A stretch of 64,000 bases of DNA from Leucobacter weissii (GCF_017565745.1 NZ_JAGDYM010000014.1:62001-126000), one strand, 5' to 3'. Numbered from the stretch's first letter, positions 1 to 8,561 are shown. Numbers and translations: made by a program. The notes: generated from the sequence alone by a model not told the origin.

Positions 1-215
1 GGACCTCCCCGGTCGAAGCGGTGCAGGGCCAGCGAGCGCCCGCACACCGGGCACTTCGGATCGGCCGGGGGCACGTACGCCGGTTCGTTCCGATCGCCGA
101 GCTGCGCGGTCCCCTCGAACTGGTAGAAGAAGCGCTGCATCGCGGCGTAGAAGCCCGGCACCCCGTCGTACGGAGTCTCGTGCCAGAGCCGGCGCCTGGG
201 TTCTCGTTTGCCCAC
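1..215 (-). CDS. Partial zinc-ribbon hypothetical protein (cut by window edge)
   Basis: The reverse strand is open from a GTG at 213-215 to the window edge, giving about 71 residues. The reading contains WHETPYDGVPGFYAAMQRFF and a later CPVCGRSLALHRFDRG stretch, so a CxxC zinc-ribbon knuckle is visible near the cut end. I do not recognise the family. The gene is divergent from the OhrR-type regulator and its start codon abuts a palindromic operator, so it is probably controlled by that regulator. The C-terminus lies outside the window, so length and further zinc ligands are unknown. Codon use matches neighbouring genes. Confidence 0.6.
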   Translation of the reverse strand, partial: MGKREPRRRLWHETPYDGVPGFYAAMQRFFYQFEGTAQLGDRNEPAYVPPADPKCPVCGRSLALHRFDRGG

Positions 216-216
216 G

Positions 217-239
217 AACGAAATGCTAGCACATTCGTT
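217..239. promoter_or_regulatory. Palindromic operator between ohrR-like gene and divergent gene
   Basis: A dyad AACGAA-A-TGCTAGCA-CA-TTCGTT centred on the perfect TGCTAGCA lies between the two divergent starts, 2 bp from the GTG of the left gene. One-nucleotide asymmetry separates the outer arms. Position and symmetry fit a MarR/OhrR-family binding site. Assignment to this regulator is inference. Confidence 0.6.
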
Positions 240-266
240 AGGGCGCGAACGAGCTAGGATGGACGG

Positions 267-731
267 GTGGACGCGACGCCGGATGATCTGCTCGAACTCG
301 ACCGACAGGTGTGCTTCGCGCTGGCGGTGGCGAGTCGCAGCGTGATCGGCGTGTACCGGCCGGTCCTCGAACCGCTCGGGCTCACGCACCCGCAGTATCT
401 GGTGATGCTCGCGCTCTGGGGCGATGCCCCGCTGCGCTTCGGGGAGCTCGCCGAGACGCTCCGTCTCGATCCGGCCACGTTGTCGCCGATCGTCAAGCGC
501 CTCGAGCAGTCGGGTCTGATCGAGCGGATCCCCGTCGAGGGCGACGAGCGCACGTTCCAGATCGTCCCGACCCCGGAGGGCGGCGCGCTGCGGGAGCAGG
601 CGCTGTCGGTGCCGCCCGCGGTGATCGAACGGCTCGGCCTGCCGGTCGAGCGGCTGCTCGCGCTCCGCGACGAGCTCTCGGCCGTGATCGCCGCCGTCGA
701 CCGGCCGCATGGAGGAGGCCACGCTGTCTGA
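267..731 (+). CDS. ohrR: MarR-family organic-hydroperoxide-type regulator (OhrR-like)
   Basis: This 154-residue winged-helix protein has the OhrR hallmark: LDRQVCFAL with Cys16 at the position of the peroxide-reactive cysteine, followed by YRPVLEPLGLTHPQYLVMLALW as in OhrR proteins. OhrR repressors release DNA when this cysteine is oxidised by organic peroxides. The start is GTG at 267; the nearby ATG at 259 is in another frame. The wing and recognition helix follow (LDPATLSPIVKRLEQSGLI). No ohr peroxidase gene is next to it here; the divergent neighbour is a zinc-ribbon protein, so the target may differ from the textbook pair. It could be a general MarR thiol sensor. Confidence 0.82.
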   Translation: MDATPDDLLELDRQVCFALAVASRSVIGVYRPVLEPLGLTHPQYLVMLALWGDAPLRFGELAETLRLDPATLSPIVKRLEQSGLIERIPVEGDERTFQIVPTPEGGALREQALSVPPAVIERLGLPVERLLALRDELSAVIAAVDRPHGGGHAV

Positions 732-779
732 GCGCTGTCCGGTCCGAGTCATCCACAGGGTGCAGAAACAAGGAATCCC

Positions 780-811
780 CTCGACTTCCGCGTGATTCCG
801 CGGGAGTCGAG
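780..811 (-). terminator. Stem-loop downstream of tRNA-Arg
   Basis: Arms 780-792 and 799-811 pair over 13 bp with one mismatch around a 6-nt loop. It lies 7 bp beyond the encoded CCA of the reverse-strand tRNA and is followed by a weak T-containing stretch, so it probably ends the tRNA transcript. Confidence 0.6.
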
Positions 812-818
812 AGGATGG

Positions 819-895
819 TGGCGCGCCCCGAGGGATTCGAACCCCCGACCTTCTGATCCGTAGTCAGATGCTCTATCCAGCTGAGCTAGGGGCGC
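819..895 (-). tRNA. tRNA-Arg (anticodon ACG)
   Basis: The reverse strand folds as a full cloverleaf. The acceptor stem GCGCCCC (889-895) pairs with GGGGCGC (823-829), the discriminator is G and CCA (819-821) is encoded. The anticodon loop reads CTACGGA with anticodon ACG, which decodes CGN arginine codons after A-to-I editing. The T-arm GGTTCGAATCC is canonical. Confidence 0.97.
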
Positions 896-990
896 ACGTT
901 GAACTCTCAACCTCAGAGACTTTACCGGATCCGCCCGTGAAACGGAAATCTCCGCGATGCGCCCCGTCGCGATCGGGGTACCCTGGCAGG

Positions 991-1527
991 GTGCCGATCG
1001 AACTCCTCAGCCCCGAACTCGCCCGCGCCGAGCACCTGATCCGCGAGATCCCCGGCTATCCGCAGCCCGGGATCCTGTTCCGCGACATCACCCCGCTGCT
1101 CGCCGACGGCCAGGCGTTCGGCGCCACCGTCGCCGCGCTGATCGAGCCGTTCGCGGGGGAGTTCGACGTGATCGCCGGCGTCGAGGCGCGCGGCTTCCTG
1201 CTCGCCAGCGCCGCGGCGATCGCGGCGGGCACCGGGGTCGTCCCCGTGCGCAAGGCAGGCAAGCTGCCGCAGCCGGCGGCCGCCATCGACTACGCGCTCG
1301 AGTACGGCACGGCGACCATCGAGATGCACGCCGATCTGGAGGCCGGCACCCGGGTGCTGCTGATCGACGACGTGCTGGCCACCGGCGGGACGGTCGCGGC
1401 GGCGCTCGAACTGCTGGAGCGCCTCGGCTACCCGGTGTGCGGCACGGCGGTGCTCTTCGAGATCGACGGGCTCGGCGGTCGGGAGCGCATCGGCCATCAT
1501 CCGCTGCACACCGTCTTCGGCAGTTGA
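991..1527 (+). CDS. apt: Adenine phosphoribosyltransferase
   Basis: A 178-residue type I phosphoribosyltransferase that makes AMP from adenine and PRPP in purine salvage. Features are the N-terminal IPGYPQPGILFRDITPLL typical of Apt, GVEARGFLLASAAA, the RKAGKLP flexible loop, and the PRPP-binding signature VLLIDDVLATGGT. The GTG at 991 gives the usual Apt length; in-frame upstream codons back to 868 run through the tRNA gene and are not credible. Its stop (TTGA, 1524-1527) overlaps a possible TTG start for the next gene. Function is secure. Confidence 0.95.
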   Translation: MPIELLSPELARAEHLIREIPGYPQPGILFRDITPLLADGQAFGATVAALIEPFAGEFDVIAGVEARGFLLASAAAIAAGTGVVPVRKAGKLPQPAAAIDYALEYGTATIEMHADLEAGTRVLLIDDVLATGGTVAAALELLERLGYPVCGTAVLFEIDGLGGRERIGHHPLHTVFGS

Positions 1528-1619
1528 ACGGCGCGGCCTCGTCCGCGCCGGCTGACGCGGGGCCCGCCGAGGCGCGCGCGGCGGATGCCGCGCCCGGAGT
1601 CGAGTTGCGGCCGCTGCCG

Positions 1620-2366
1620 ATGTACGAGGCGGACGAGATCCCGGTGGACTTCGTCATCGCCGGCATGTCGGAACGGGTGAGCCGCGACACCGCGTGGCCG
1701 CCCCACTCGCACCCGACGCACGAACTGCTGTGGAACGAGCGGGGCGTGTCGACGGTGCGGATCGATCAGCGCACCTGGATGATCTCGACGAGCTTCGGCC
1801 TGTGGATCCCGGCCGGGGTGCCGCACTCGGGCGCGGCCCCCGCGGGCACCTGGTACCGCACCAGTCACTTCGGCATCCGGCAGGCGCCGCCGCTCGCCGA
1901 CCGCCCGGTCGCGGTGGAGATCGACCCGCTGCTGCGGCTGCTGCTCGCCCGGCTGGACGACCCGCGGCTCGCCGCGGACTCCAGGGATCTGACCGAGCGG
2001 ATGGTGCTCGATCTGCTGTCGCCGAGCGAGCGTCAGCTCTGCGTTCAGGATCCCCACAGCGAGTTGCTGCGTCCCATCCTCCTCGCCCTCGAGGAGGATC
2101 CCGCGGATCAGCGGGGGCTGGCCGCATGGGCGGCTGAGCTGCGGGTGAGCTCGCGGACGATCACCCGCGCCTTCCGCGCGGAGACCGGGTTGAGCTTCGG
2201 GAGATGGAGGACCCTGCGACGGGCGCAGTGCGCCGCGCGGCTGCTCGCCGCGGGCGAGCAGGTGCAGTCGGTGGCCGTCGAGGTGGGGTACCGCTCCGTC
2301 AGCGCCTTCGGCGTGGCCTTCCAGCAGGTGACCGGGCTCACGCCGGGGCAGTTCCGCGGCGACTGA
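1620..2366 (+). CDS. AraC-family transcriptional regulator
   Basis: A cupin-type sensor domain (HSHPTHELLWNERG, then WIPAGVPHSG) precedes a C-terminal AraC/XylS double helix-turn-helix. The first helix pair is near LAAWAAELRVSSRTITRAFR and the second near QSVAVEVGYRSVSAFGVAFQ, ending with GLTPGQFR. The ATG at 1620 gives 248 residues; an in-frame TTG at 1524, overlapping the apt stop, would add 32 low-complexity residues and couple translation to apt. It precedes a siderophore uptake operon on the same strand, and AraC-type regulators often activate such operons in response to siderophore, but the ligand here is unknown. Confidence 0.85.
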   Translation: MYEADEIPVDFVIAGMSERVSRDTAWPPHSHPTHELLWNERGVSTVRIDQRTWMISTSFGLWIPAGVPHSGAAPAGTWYRTSHFGIRQAPPLADRPVAVEIDPLLRLLLARLDDPRLAADSRDLTERMVLDLLSPSERQLCVQDPHSELLRPILLALEEDPADQRGLAAWAAELRVSSRTITRAFRAETGLSFGRWRTLRRAQCAARLLAAGEQVQSVAVEVGYRSVSAFGVAFQQVTGLTPGQFRGD

Positions 2367-2446
2367 ACCGGTTGCGCGCCGCCCGCAGTCGCTCGCAGGC
2401 CGGCGGTCATGACCCGATTTCGATTTCGCCCGACCGAAAATCGATA

Positions 2447-2475
2447 TTGCGTCTCGACGCGTCTGCTCCTAAAAT
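2447..2475 (+). promoter_or_regulatory. Promoter of siderophore-uptake operon
   Basis: A -35 element TTGCGT (2447-2452) and a -10 element TAAAAT (2470-2475) are separated by exactly 17 bp. The predicted start near 2482 falls inside the iron box that follows. The region is AT-rich compared with its surroundings. Confidence 0.65.
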
Positions 2476-2477
2476 AC

Positions 2478-2496
2478 TTAGGGCTGCCTAACCTCG
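2478..2496. promoter_or_regulatory. DtxR/IdeR-like iron box
   Basis: TTAGGGCTGCCTAACCT matches the DtxR/IdeR consensus at 14 of 19 positions and holds the perfect dyad TTAGG-N4-CCTAA. It covers the predicted transcription start, so iron-loaded repressor would block the siderophore-uptake operon. Confidence 0.75.
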
Positions 2497-2555
2497 ATAT
2501 GATGAGGTGCTCGGCGGTGCACGACCCTGGTCCCGACACTGAGAGCGAGTCGCAC

Positions 2556-3596
2556 ATGCGTTTCCGCAAGTCCCTGTCCCTGGCCGCCGTCGCGGCGCTC
2601 GCCGCGAGCCTCGTCGCCTGCTCCGGAGCGGACGACACCGCGGGCGAGAGCACCGAGCAGCCCGGGGGATCCGACGGCGGCTCCCCCATCGTCATCGAGC
2701 ACGCGCTCGGCACCACCACCATCCCCGAGCGCCCGGAGCGCGTCGCCACGGTGAGCTGGGCCAATCAGGAGGTGCCGCTCGCGCTGGGCGTCGTCCCCGT
2801 GGGGATGCAGAAGGCCACCTTCGGCGACGACGACGATGACGGCGTCCTGCCCTGGGTGTCCGAGAAGCTCGACGAGCTCGGAGCCGAGACGCCGGTGCTG
2901 TTCGACGAGACCGACGGCATCGACTTCGAGGCGGTGGCCGACACCGACCCCGACGTCATCCTGGCGGCCTACTCGGGCCTCACCCAGGAGGAGTACGACC
3001 GGCTCGAGGAGATCGCGCCGACGGTCGCCTACCCCGAGACGGCCTGGGGCACCTCCTGGCGCGACAACATCCGCTACAACAGCCAGGCCCTCGGCCTCGC
3101 CGCCGAGGGCGATCAGCTGATCGCGGATCTCGAGCAGCAGATCGACGATCAGGTCGCGGAGCACCCGGCGCTCGCCGGCAAGTCGGCGGCGTTCATCACC
3201 CACGTCGACACCGGCGACCTGAGCACGGTGAACTTCTACACCGAGAACGACACCCGCGCCGAGTTCTTCCTCGACCTCGGGCTCACGACGCCGCAGGCGG
3301 TGGCCGAGGCCTCGGCCGGCGGCGAGTTCTCCGCCAGCATCAGCGCGGAGCAGGCCGACGCGTTCGACGACGTCGACCTCATCGTGACCTACGGGGATCA
3401 GGAGCTCGTCGACACCCTGCAGGCGGACCCGCTGCTCTCGCAGATCCCGGCGATCGTCAACGACGCCGTGGTGTTCCTCGACGGGGCCGGCCCCGCGGGC
3501 ACCGCCGCGAACCCGACGCCGCTGTCCTTCCCCTGGGTGCTCGGCGACTACGTCGCGCTGCTCGACGAGGCGGCGCAGAAGGCCGAGGCGGAGTAG
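2556..3596 (+). CDS. Siderophore-binding lipoprotein of iron ABC importer
   Basis: This 346-residue FecB/FepB-type substrate-binding protein is the extracytoplasmic receptor of the adjacent ABC importer. A lipoprotein signal is clear: basic start MRFRKS, hydrophobic stretch, lipobox LVAC with lipidated Cys22, then a Ser/Gly/acidic linker. TIPERPERVATVSWANQE and later DVILAAYSGLTQEEYDRL are typical of periplasmic-binding-protein family 2. The ATG at 2556 is chosen because the signal peptide begins there; the longer upstream reading would cross the iron box. The ferric-siderophore class cannot be read from sequence. Confidence 0.93.
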   Translation: MRFRKSLSLAAVAALAASLVACSGADDTAGESTEQPGGSDGGSPIVIEHALGTTTIPERPERVATVSWANQEVPLALGVVPVGMQKATFGDDDDDGVLPWVSEKLDELGAETPVLFDETDGIDFEAVADTDPDVILAAYSGLTQEEYDRLEEIAPTVAYPETAWGTSWRDNIRYNSQALGLAAEGDQLIADLEQQIDDQVAEHPALAGKSAAFITHVDTGDLSTVNFYTENDTRAEFFLDLGLTTPQAVAEASAGGEFSASISAEQADAFDDVDLIVTYGDQELVDTLQADPLLSQIPAIVNDAVVFLDGAGPAGTAANPTPLSFPWVLGDYVALLDEAAQKAEAE

Positions 3597-3607
3597 TCGC
3601 GGCGCGG

Positions 3608-4651
3608 ATGCACATGAGCGCTCCCGCCGTCGAGGCGGGCGTCGCCGCGGTGCGGCGCCCCCTCGGCACCCGTCTGATCTGGCTGGGAGTCTCGCTGATC
3701 GCCCTGGTCCTGCTCACCGCCGTCTCGATCTCCTTCGGATCGCGCGAGGTGAGCCTGCAGGAGATCCTCGCGGCGCTCGGAGGATCGAGCGAGGGCTTCG
3801 GCGAGGCGGCCGTGACCAATCGGCTGCCCCGCACCGCCCTCGCCCTGCTGGTGGGCGCCGCCCTCGCCCTCGCGGGCGCCGCGCTGCAGGGGGTCATGCG
3901 CAACCCGCTCGCGGATCCCGGCCTGCTCGGGATCAACATGGGCGCCGAGCTCGCCGTGGTCGTCGGCATCGCCGGATTCGGGCTGTGGACCGCCACGGGC
4001 CTCGTCTGGGCCGCCGTCCTCGGCGCCGGCGTCACGGCGATCGTGGTGAGCGTCATCGGCTCGCTCGGCCGCAGCGGGGCCACCCCCCTCAAGCTCACCC
4101 TGGCGGGCGCCGCGACCTCGATGGCCTTCGCGTCCTTCACGACCGCGGTCGTGCTGCCCCGGGGCGACATCGTCGAGAACGTGCGGTCGTGGCAGATCGG
4201 CGGGGTCGGGGGCGCCTCCTGGGACACCCTCGTGCCGGTCCTGCCCTTCCTGGCGGTGGGCGCGCTGCTGTGCCTCGCCTCGGGACGCGCGCTGAACGCG
4301 ATCGCGCTCGGAGACGAACTGGCCCGAGGGCTCGGGCAGAACGTCTGGGCGGCCCGCGGTCTCGCCTCGCTCGGCGCGGTGCTGCTGGCCGGCGGCGCCA
4401 CCGCCCTCGCCGGGCCGATCGGCTTCGTCGGTCTTGTGGTGCCGCACCTGTGCCGCCTGCTCGTGGGCGTCGACTACCGGTGGCTGCTCCCGTTCTCGGC
4501 CCTCGTCGGAGCCGCGCTCCTCACCGGCTCCGACGTGGTCGGCCGGATCGTCGCCCGCCCCGACGAGATCGACGTCGGCATCATCACCGCGATCATCGGC
4601 GCGCCGTTCTTCATCGCCATCGTGCGCCGCCAGAAGGTGAAGGAGCTGTGA
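3608..4651 (+). CDS. FecCD-family siderophore ABC permease (first subunit)
   Basis: A 347-residue polytopic membrane protein of the FecCD/BtuC family, with about nine to ten hydrophobic segments. Family signatures include NRLPRTALALLVGAALALAG, MRNPLADPGLLGINMGAEL and GPIGFVGLVVPHLCRLL near the end. It forms a heterodimeric channel with the next gene product for ferric-siderophore import. It starts 12 bp after the binding-protein stop; ATG at 3614 is an alternative start. Its stop overlaps the next start by 4 bp (GTGA). Confidence 0.93.
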   Translation: MHMSAPAVEAGVAAVRRPLGTRLIWLGVSLIALVLLTAVSISFGSREVSLQEILAALGGSSEGFGEAAVTNRLPRTALALLVGAALALAGAALQGVMRNPLADPGLLGINMGAELAVVVGIAGFGLWTATGLVWAAVLGAGVTAIVVSVIGSLGRSGATPLKLTLAGAATSMAFASFTTAVVLPRGDIVENVRSWQIGGVGGASWDTLVPVLPFLAVGALLCLASGRALNAIALGDELARGLGQNVWAARGLASLGAVLLAGGATALAGPIGFVGLVVPHLCRLLVGVDYRWLLPFSALVGAALLTGSDVVGRIVARPDEIDVGIITAIIGAPFFIAIVRRQKVKEL

Positions 4652-5685
4652 CCGGGTCGACCGCCGCCGCGCGGATCAGGCGGACGCGCCTGCGCCACCG
4701 CCGCGGCCGCGGCGTGCGCCTCGCGGTGCTCGCCGCGCTGATCCTCGGGGTCTTCGCGGTGAGCCTCATGGTGGGCCGGACCTTCTACCCGCTCGACGAG
4801 GTGCTGCGGGTCATCGGCGGCGAGGACGTGCCGGGCGCCGCCTACACCGTGGGCCGTCTGCGCCTGCCGCGCGCGACGCTGGCCGTCCTGACCGGCTGCG
4901 CCTTCGGCCTCGGCGGCGTGACCTTTCAGACCCTGCTGCGGAACCCGCTGGCCAGCCCGGACATCATCGGCATCACCTCGGGTGCGAGCGCGGCCGCCGT
5001 CTTCGGCATCGTCTTCCTCTCGCTCGGGGGCGCCCAGGTCTCCGCCTTCGCGATCGCCGGGGGACTCAGCGTCGCCGGGCTGATCTATCTGCTGTCGTTC
5101 CGCGACGGCGTCGCCGGCACCCGCCTCGTGCTCATCGGCATCGGCGTGGCCGCGATGCTGACCAGCGTGACCTCCTACGTGCTGAGCAAGGCCCCGCAGT
5201 GGGACCTGCAAGAGGCCATGCGGTGGCTGACCGGCAGTCTGAACGGCGCCGACTGGGGCGCCGGCATCCTTCTCGGCGGCGCGATGGCGGTGCTCGCGCC
5301 CCTGCTGCTCTGGAACGGCCGCGCCCTCGGGGATCTGCAGCTGGGCGACGACACCGCGGGTGCGCTCGGCGTGCCGGTGGAGCGCACTCGCCTCATGCTC
5401 GTGCTGGCCGCCGTCGGGCTGATCGCCTTCGGCACCGCGGCGGCCGGGCCGATCGCGTTCGTCGCCTTCCTCTCCGGGCCCATCGCCGCGAGGATCTTCG
5501 GCTCGCGTGGCTCCCCGCTGCTCCCGGCCGGCCTGGTCGGCGCGCTGCTGGTGCTCGTGGCCGACCTGCTCGCGCAGTTCGCCTTCGGCACCCGCTACCC
5601 CGTGGGCGTGATCACGGGGGCGCTCGGCGCGCCGTTCCTCATCCTGCTCGTCATCCGTTCGCATCGCTCTGGAGGATCCCTGTGA
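4648..5685 (+). CDS. FecCD-family siderophore ABC permease (second subunit)
   Basis: A 345-residue FecCD-type permease beginning with a basic cytoplasmic tail (RIRRTRLRHRRGRG) before the first membrane segment. Diagnostic blocks are GRLRLPRATLAVLTGCAFGL, RNPLASPDIIGITSGA and AGPIAFVAFLSGPIAARI. The GTG start overlaps the preceding stop by 4 bp, and its own stop overlaps the ATPase start, so the import genes are translationally coupled. It would pair with the upstream permease as the transmembrane core. Confidence 0.93.
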   Translation: MTGSTAAARIRRTRLRHRRGRGVRLAVLAALILGVFAVSLMVGRTFYPLDEVLRVIGGEDVPGAAYTVGRLRLPRATLAVLTGCAFGLGGVTFQTLLRNPLASPDIIGITSGASAAAVFGIVFLSLGGAQVSAFAIAGGLSVAGLIYLLSFRDGVAGTRLVLIGIGVAAMLTSVTSYVLSKAPQWDLQEAMRWLTGSLNGADWGAGILLGGAMAVLAPLLLWNGRALGDLQLGDDTAGALGVPVERTRLMLVLAAVGLIAFGTAAAGPIAFVAFLSGPIAARIFGSRGSPLLPAGLVGALLVLVADLLAQFAFGTRYPVGVITGALGAPFLILLVIRSHRSGGSL

Positions 5686-6506
5686 CCGACCGGCATCGAC
5701 TCCTCGTGGAGCGCCTCAGCCTCGGCTATCGAGAGACGGACGTCATCTCCGACCTCGACCTCGCGGTCCCGCCCGGGCGCATCACCGCGATCGTGGGCGC
5801 CAACGCCTGCGGCAAGTCGACGCTGCTGCGGGCGATGTCGCGGCTGCTGCGGCCCCGCGCCGGGCGAGCGCTCCTCGACGGCAAGGAGATCCACCGCACG
5901 CCGCCCCGCCAGCTCGCCCAGACCCTGGGCCTGCTGCCGCAGTCCCCGCTCGCGCCCGAGGGCATCACCGTCGGCGACCTGGTCGGGCGCGGCCGGCATC
6001 CGCACCTCGGCCGGCTCGCCAGATGGAGCCGGGCCGACGACGAGGCCGTCGCGGAGGCCCTCATCGCCACCGACACGCTGGAGCTGGCCGAACGCCCCGT
6101 CGACGAGCTCTCGGGCGGGCAGCGCCAGCGCGTGTGGATCGCGCTCGTGCTCGCCCAGCAGACGGACCTGCTGCTGCTCGACGAGCCGACCACCTTCCTC
6201 GACGTCAGCCATCAGATCGAGGTGCTCGACCTGCTCTCGGATCTGAACGAGAACCGCGGCACGACCATCGTGATGGTCCTGCACGACCTGAATCTCGCGG
6301 TGCGCTACGCGGACCACCTCGTCGCGCTCGCGGAGGGCCGGGTGCAGGCCGCGGGGGATCCCGCGGAGGTGCTCTCGGAGGAGACCGTGCGCGCCGTCTT
6401 CGGGATGGAGTGCCGCGTCATCACCGACCCCGTCTCCGGCCGCCCGCTCATGCTGCCGATCGGCCGGCACCGGGTGCGGGGCGCCGACGATCAGCCGCCG
6501 GGCTGA
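5682..6506 (+). CDS. Siderophore ABC importer ATPase
   Basis: A 274-residue FepC/FhuC-type ATP-binding subunit. Walker A is GANACGKST near residues 36-44, the Q-loop region reads LGLLPQSPLAPEG, the signature is LSGGQRQR, Walker B is LLLLDEPTTFLD and the switch histidine lies in VLHDLNLA. It energises the FecCD channel from the cytoplasm. The GTG start overlaps the permease stop. Its 3' end overlaps the convergent menC gene by 16 bp, which leaves no room for a terminator between them. Confidence 0.94.
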   Translation: MTDRHRLLVERLSLGYRETDVISDLDLAVPPGRITAIVGANACGKSTLLRAMSRLLRPRAGRALLDGKEIHRTPPRQLAQTLGLLPQSPLAPEGITVGDLVGRGRHPHLGRLARWSRADDEAVAEALIATDTLELAERPVDELSGGQRQRVWIALVLAQQTDLLLLDEPTTFLDVSHQIEVLDLLSDLNENRGTTIVMVLHDLNLAVRYADHLVALAEGRVQAAGDPAEVLSEETVRAVFGMECRVITDPVSGRPLMLPIGRHRVRGADDQPPG

Positions 6507-7549
6507 GGGTCGGCCTGCGAGAGGATCGCGTGGCAGCGCGCGATCCGGTCGAGCCACCAGCGCTCCCGCTCCGGTGAGGCGGCGCGGCGGTCGAGCAGCT
6601 CCGGGTCGGGGCGGGGCCGCCGCACCTCCAGCGCTCCGTGCCGGGGGAGGAGCGGCTCGGGGGTCACGTCGCCGGTGAGGAGCGCCGCGGTGCCGAGCCC
6701 GCAGGCCCCGTCCAGCGCATCGTCCGGCAGCGCCGCGGCGAGGTGCAGGCCCATCGCGATGCCGACCGAGGTCTCGAGCGCGCTCGACACGACGACGGGC
6801 AGTCCCGCCTCCGCGACGAGGCCGAGCGTCCGGGCGATCCCGCCGAGCGGCTGCGCCTTCACGACCAGCAGGTCGGCGGCGCCCGCCCGCGCGACGGCGA
6901 CCGGATCCTCGGCCTTGCGCACGCTCTCGTCGGCCGCGATGCGGATCGGCCGGCCCCGCTGTCGGCCCGCGGCCCGAAGCCGCGACCGGAGCTCGGCGAG
7001 CTCGGGGATGCTCGCGCACGGCTGCTCGGCGTAGTCGAGATCGAAGCCGCTCAGCGCGGCGAGGGCCGTCTCGGCCTCCGCCACGCTCCAGCCGCCGTTC
7101 GCGTCGACGCGGATCCGCCCCTCGTCGCCCAGCGTCGCGCGCACCGCCCGCACGCGGGCGAGGTCGTCGGCGAGGCTCTGCCCGCGCTCGGCGACCTTCA
7201 CCTTGGCGGTGCGGCAGCCCGGGAAGCGGGCGAGGATCCCCGCCACGTCCTCGGCGGGCACGGCGGGCACCGTCGCATTCACCGGGATCCGATCGCGCCG
7301 GATCGGCGGCAGCTCGCCGTCCGCGCCACCCCAGCCGAACTCGATCGCCGCCGCGAGCCAGTGGGCGGCCTCCGCATCCCCGTACTCGGTGAACGGCGAG
7401 AACTCGCTCGCGCCGCCGGGCGCATCGAAGATCACCGCCTCCCGCTCGGTCACGCCGCGGAACCGGGCCCGCAGCGGGATCGCGACCACGCGGGCGCGGT
7501 CCAGCATCTCGCCGAGCTCCGGCCTCGTGCCCCGTCCGCGGTCCTCCAC
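6491..7549 (-). CDS. menC: o-Succinylbenzoate synthase (menaquinone pathway)
   Basis: A 352-residue enolase-superfamily enzyme that dehydrates SHCHC to o-succinylbenzoate. Active-site markers in order are the KVK motif (TAKVKVAE), metal ligands in RVDANGGW, DYAEQPC and AADES, and the distal lysine in VVKAQPLGG. The N-terminal IPLRARFRGVTEREAVIF fits actinobacterial MenC. The start is drawn at 7549; the Met 14 codons downstream (MLDRARVV) is equally possible. It is divergent from menB, a pathway neighbour two steps later, across 94 bp that must hold both promoters. Confidence 0.92.
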   Translation of the reverse strand: MEDRGRGTRPELGEMLDRARVVAIPLRARFRGVTEREAVIFDAPGGASEFSPFTEYGDAEAAHWLAAAIEFGWGGADGELPPIRRDRIPVNATVPAVPAEDVAGILARFPGCRTAKVKVAERGQSLADDLARVRAVRATLGDEGRIRVDANGGWSVAEAETALAALSGFDLDYAEQPCASIPELAELRSRLRAAGRQRGRPIRIAADESVRKAEDPVAVARAGAADLLVVKAQPLGGIARTLGLVAEAGLPVVVSSALETSVGIAMGLHLAAALPDDALDGACGLGTAALLTGDVTPEPLLPRHGALEVRRPRPDPELLDRRAASPERERWWLDRIARCHAILSQADPQPGG

Positions 7550-7643
7550 TCGACCATCCTCCCACCTCGATTGCGCGCGTCCCCGTCGTCGAGCGGTCCG
7601 GAGCCGCCCCCTCGCCCGGAGGGAGCGGGCGTAGGGTGGACGG

Positions 7644-8561
7644 ATGAGCGATCAGCTGCGGCACGTGTCCGAACTCTTCGATCCCGCCGAGTGGGAGGCC
7701 GCGCCCGGAGCGGAGGACTACCGCGATCTCACCGCCCACCTCAGCCGCGACGGCCGGATCGCGCGGATCGCCTTCGACCGGCCTGAGGTGCGCAACGCCT
7801 TCCGCCCGCGCACGGTCGACGAGCTCTTCGACGCGCTCGAACGGGTGCGGGTGGATCCGCGGGTCGGGGCGGTGCTCCTCACCGGCAACGGGCCGAGCGC
7901 CAAGGACGGCGGCTGGGCGTTCTGCTCGGGCGGCGATCAGCGGATCCGCGGGCGGGACGGCTACCGGTACTCCGATGATGAGGCCGGGGTCCGGCCGGGC
8001 GCGGGGGCGGGGCGGCTGCACATCCTCGAGGTGCAGCGGCTGATCCGCTTCATGCCGAAGGTCGTGATCGCGCTGGTCCCGGGCTGGGCGGCCGGCGGCG
8101 GCCACTCGCTGAACGTGGTCTGCGATCTGTCGATCGCGAGCGCCGAGCACGCGAGGTTCAAGCAGACCGACGCCGATGTCGGGTCCTTCGACGCGGGATA
8201 CGGCAGCGCCTACTTCGCGCGGCAGATCGGGCAGAAGGCCGCCCGCGAGGTCTTCTTCCTCGCCCGCGAGTACTCGGCGCAGCGCGCCTACGAGCTCGGC
8301 GCCGTCAACGCGGTGGTGCCGCACGCCGAGCTCGAGCGCACCGGCATCGAGTGGGCGCGGGAGATCCTCGGCAAGTCGCCCACCGCGATCCGCATGCTCA
8401 AGTACGCGTTCAACGCGGTCGACGACGGGATCGTCGGGCAGCAGCTCTTCGCCGGGGAGGCGACCCGTCTCGCCTACGGCACGGAGGAAGCCGTCGAGGG
8501 GCGCGACGCGTTCCTCGAGAAGCGCGACCCGGACTGGTCCCCCTTCCCCTACCACTACTGA
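7644..8561 (+). CDS. menB: 1,4-Dihydroxy-2-naphthoyl-CoA synthase
   Basis: A 305-residue crotonase-fold enzyme that cyclises o-succinylbenzoyl-CoA in menaquinone synthesis. Visible landmarks are NAFRPRTVDEL, FCSGGDQRIRG (oxyanion-hole region), the conserved AGGGHSLNVVCDLSIAS, and FDAGYGSAYFARQIGQKAAR. The C-terminal DPDWSPFPYHY is characteristic of MenB. The ATG at 7644 sits about 10 bp after a GGAGGGAGCG stretch. Together with divergent menC it shows that this organism makes menaquinone. Confidence 0.95.
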   Translation: MSDQLRHVSELFDPAEWEAAPGAEDYRDLTAHLSRDGRIARIAFDRPEVRNAFRPRTVDELFDALERVRVDPRVGAVLLTGNGPSAKDGGWAFCSGGDQRIRGRDGYRYSDDEAGVRPGAGAGRLHILEVQRLIRFMPKVVIALVPGWAAGGGHSLNVVCDLSIASAEHARFKQTDADVGSFDAGYGSAYFARQIGQKAAREVFFLAREYSAQRAYELGAVNAVVPHAELERTGIEWAREILGKSPTAIRMLKYAFNAVDDGIVGQQLFAGEATRLAYGTEEAVEGRDAFLEKRDPDWSPFPYHY

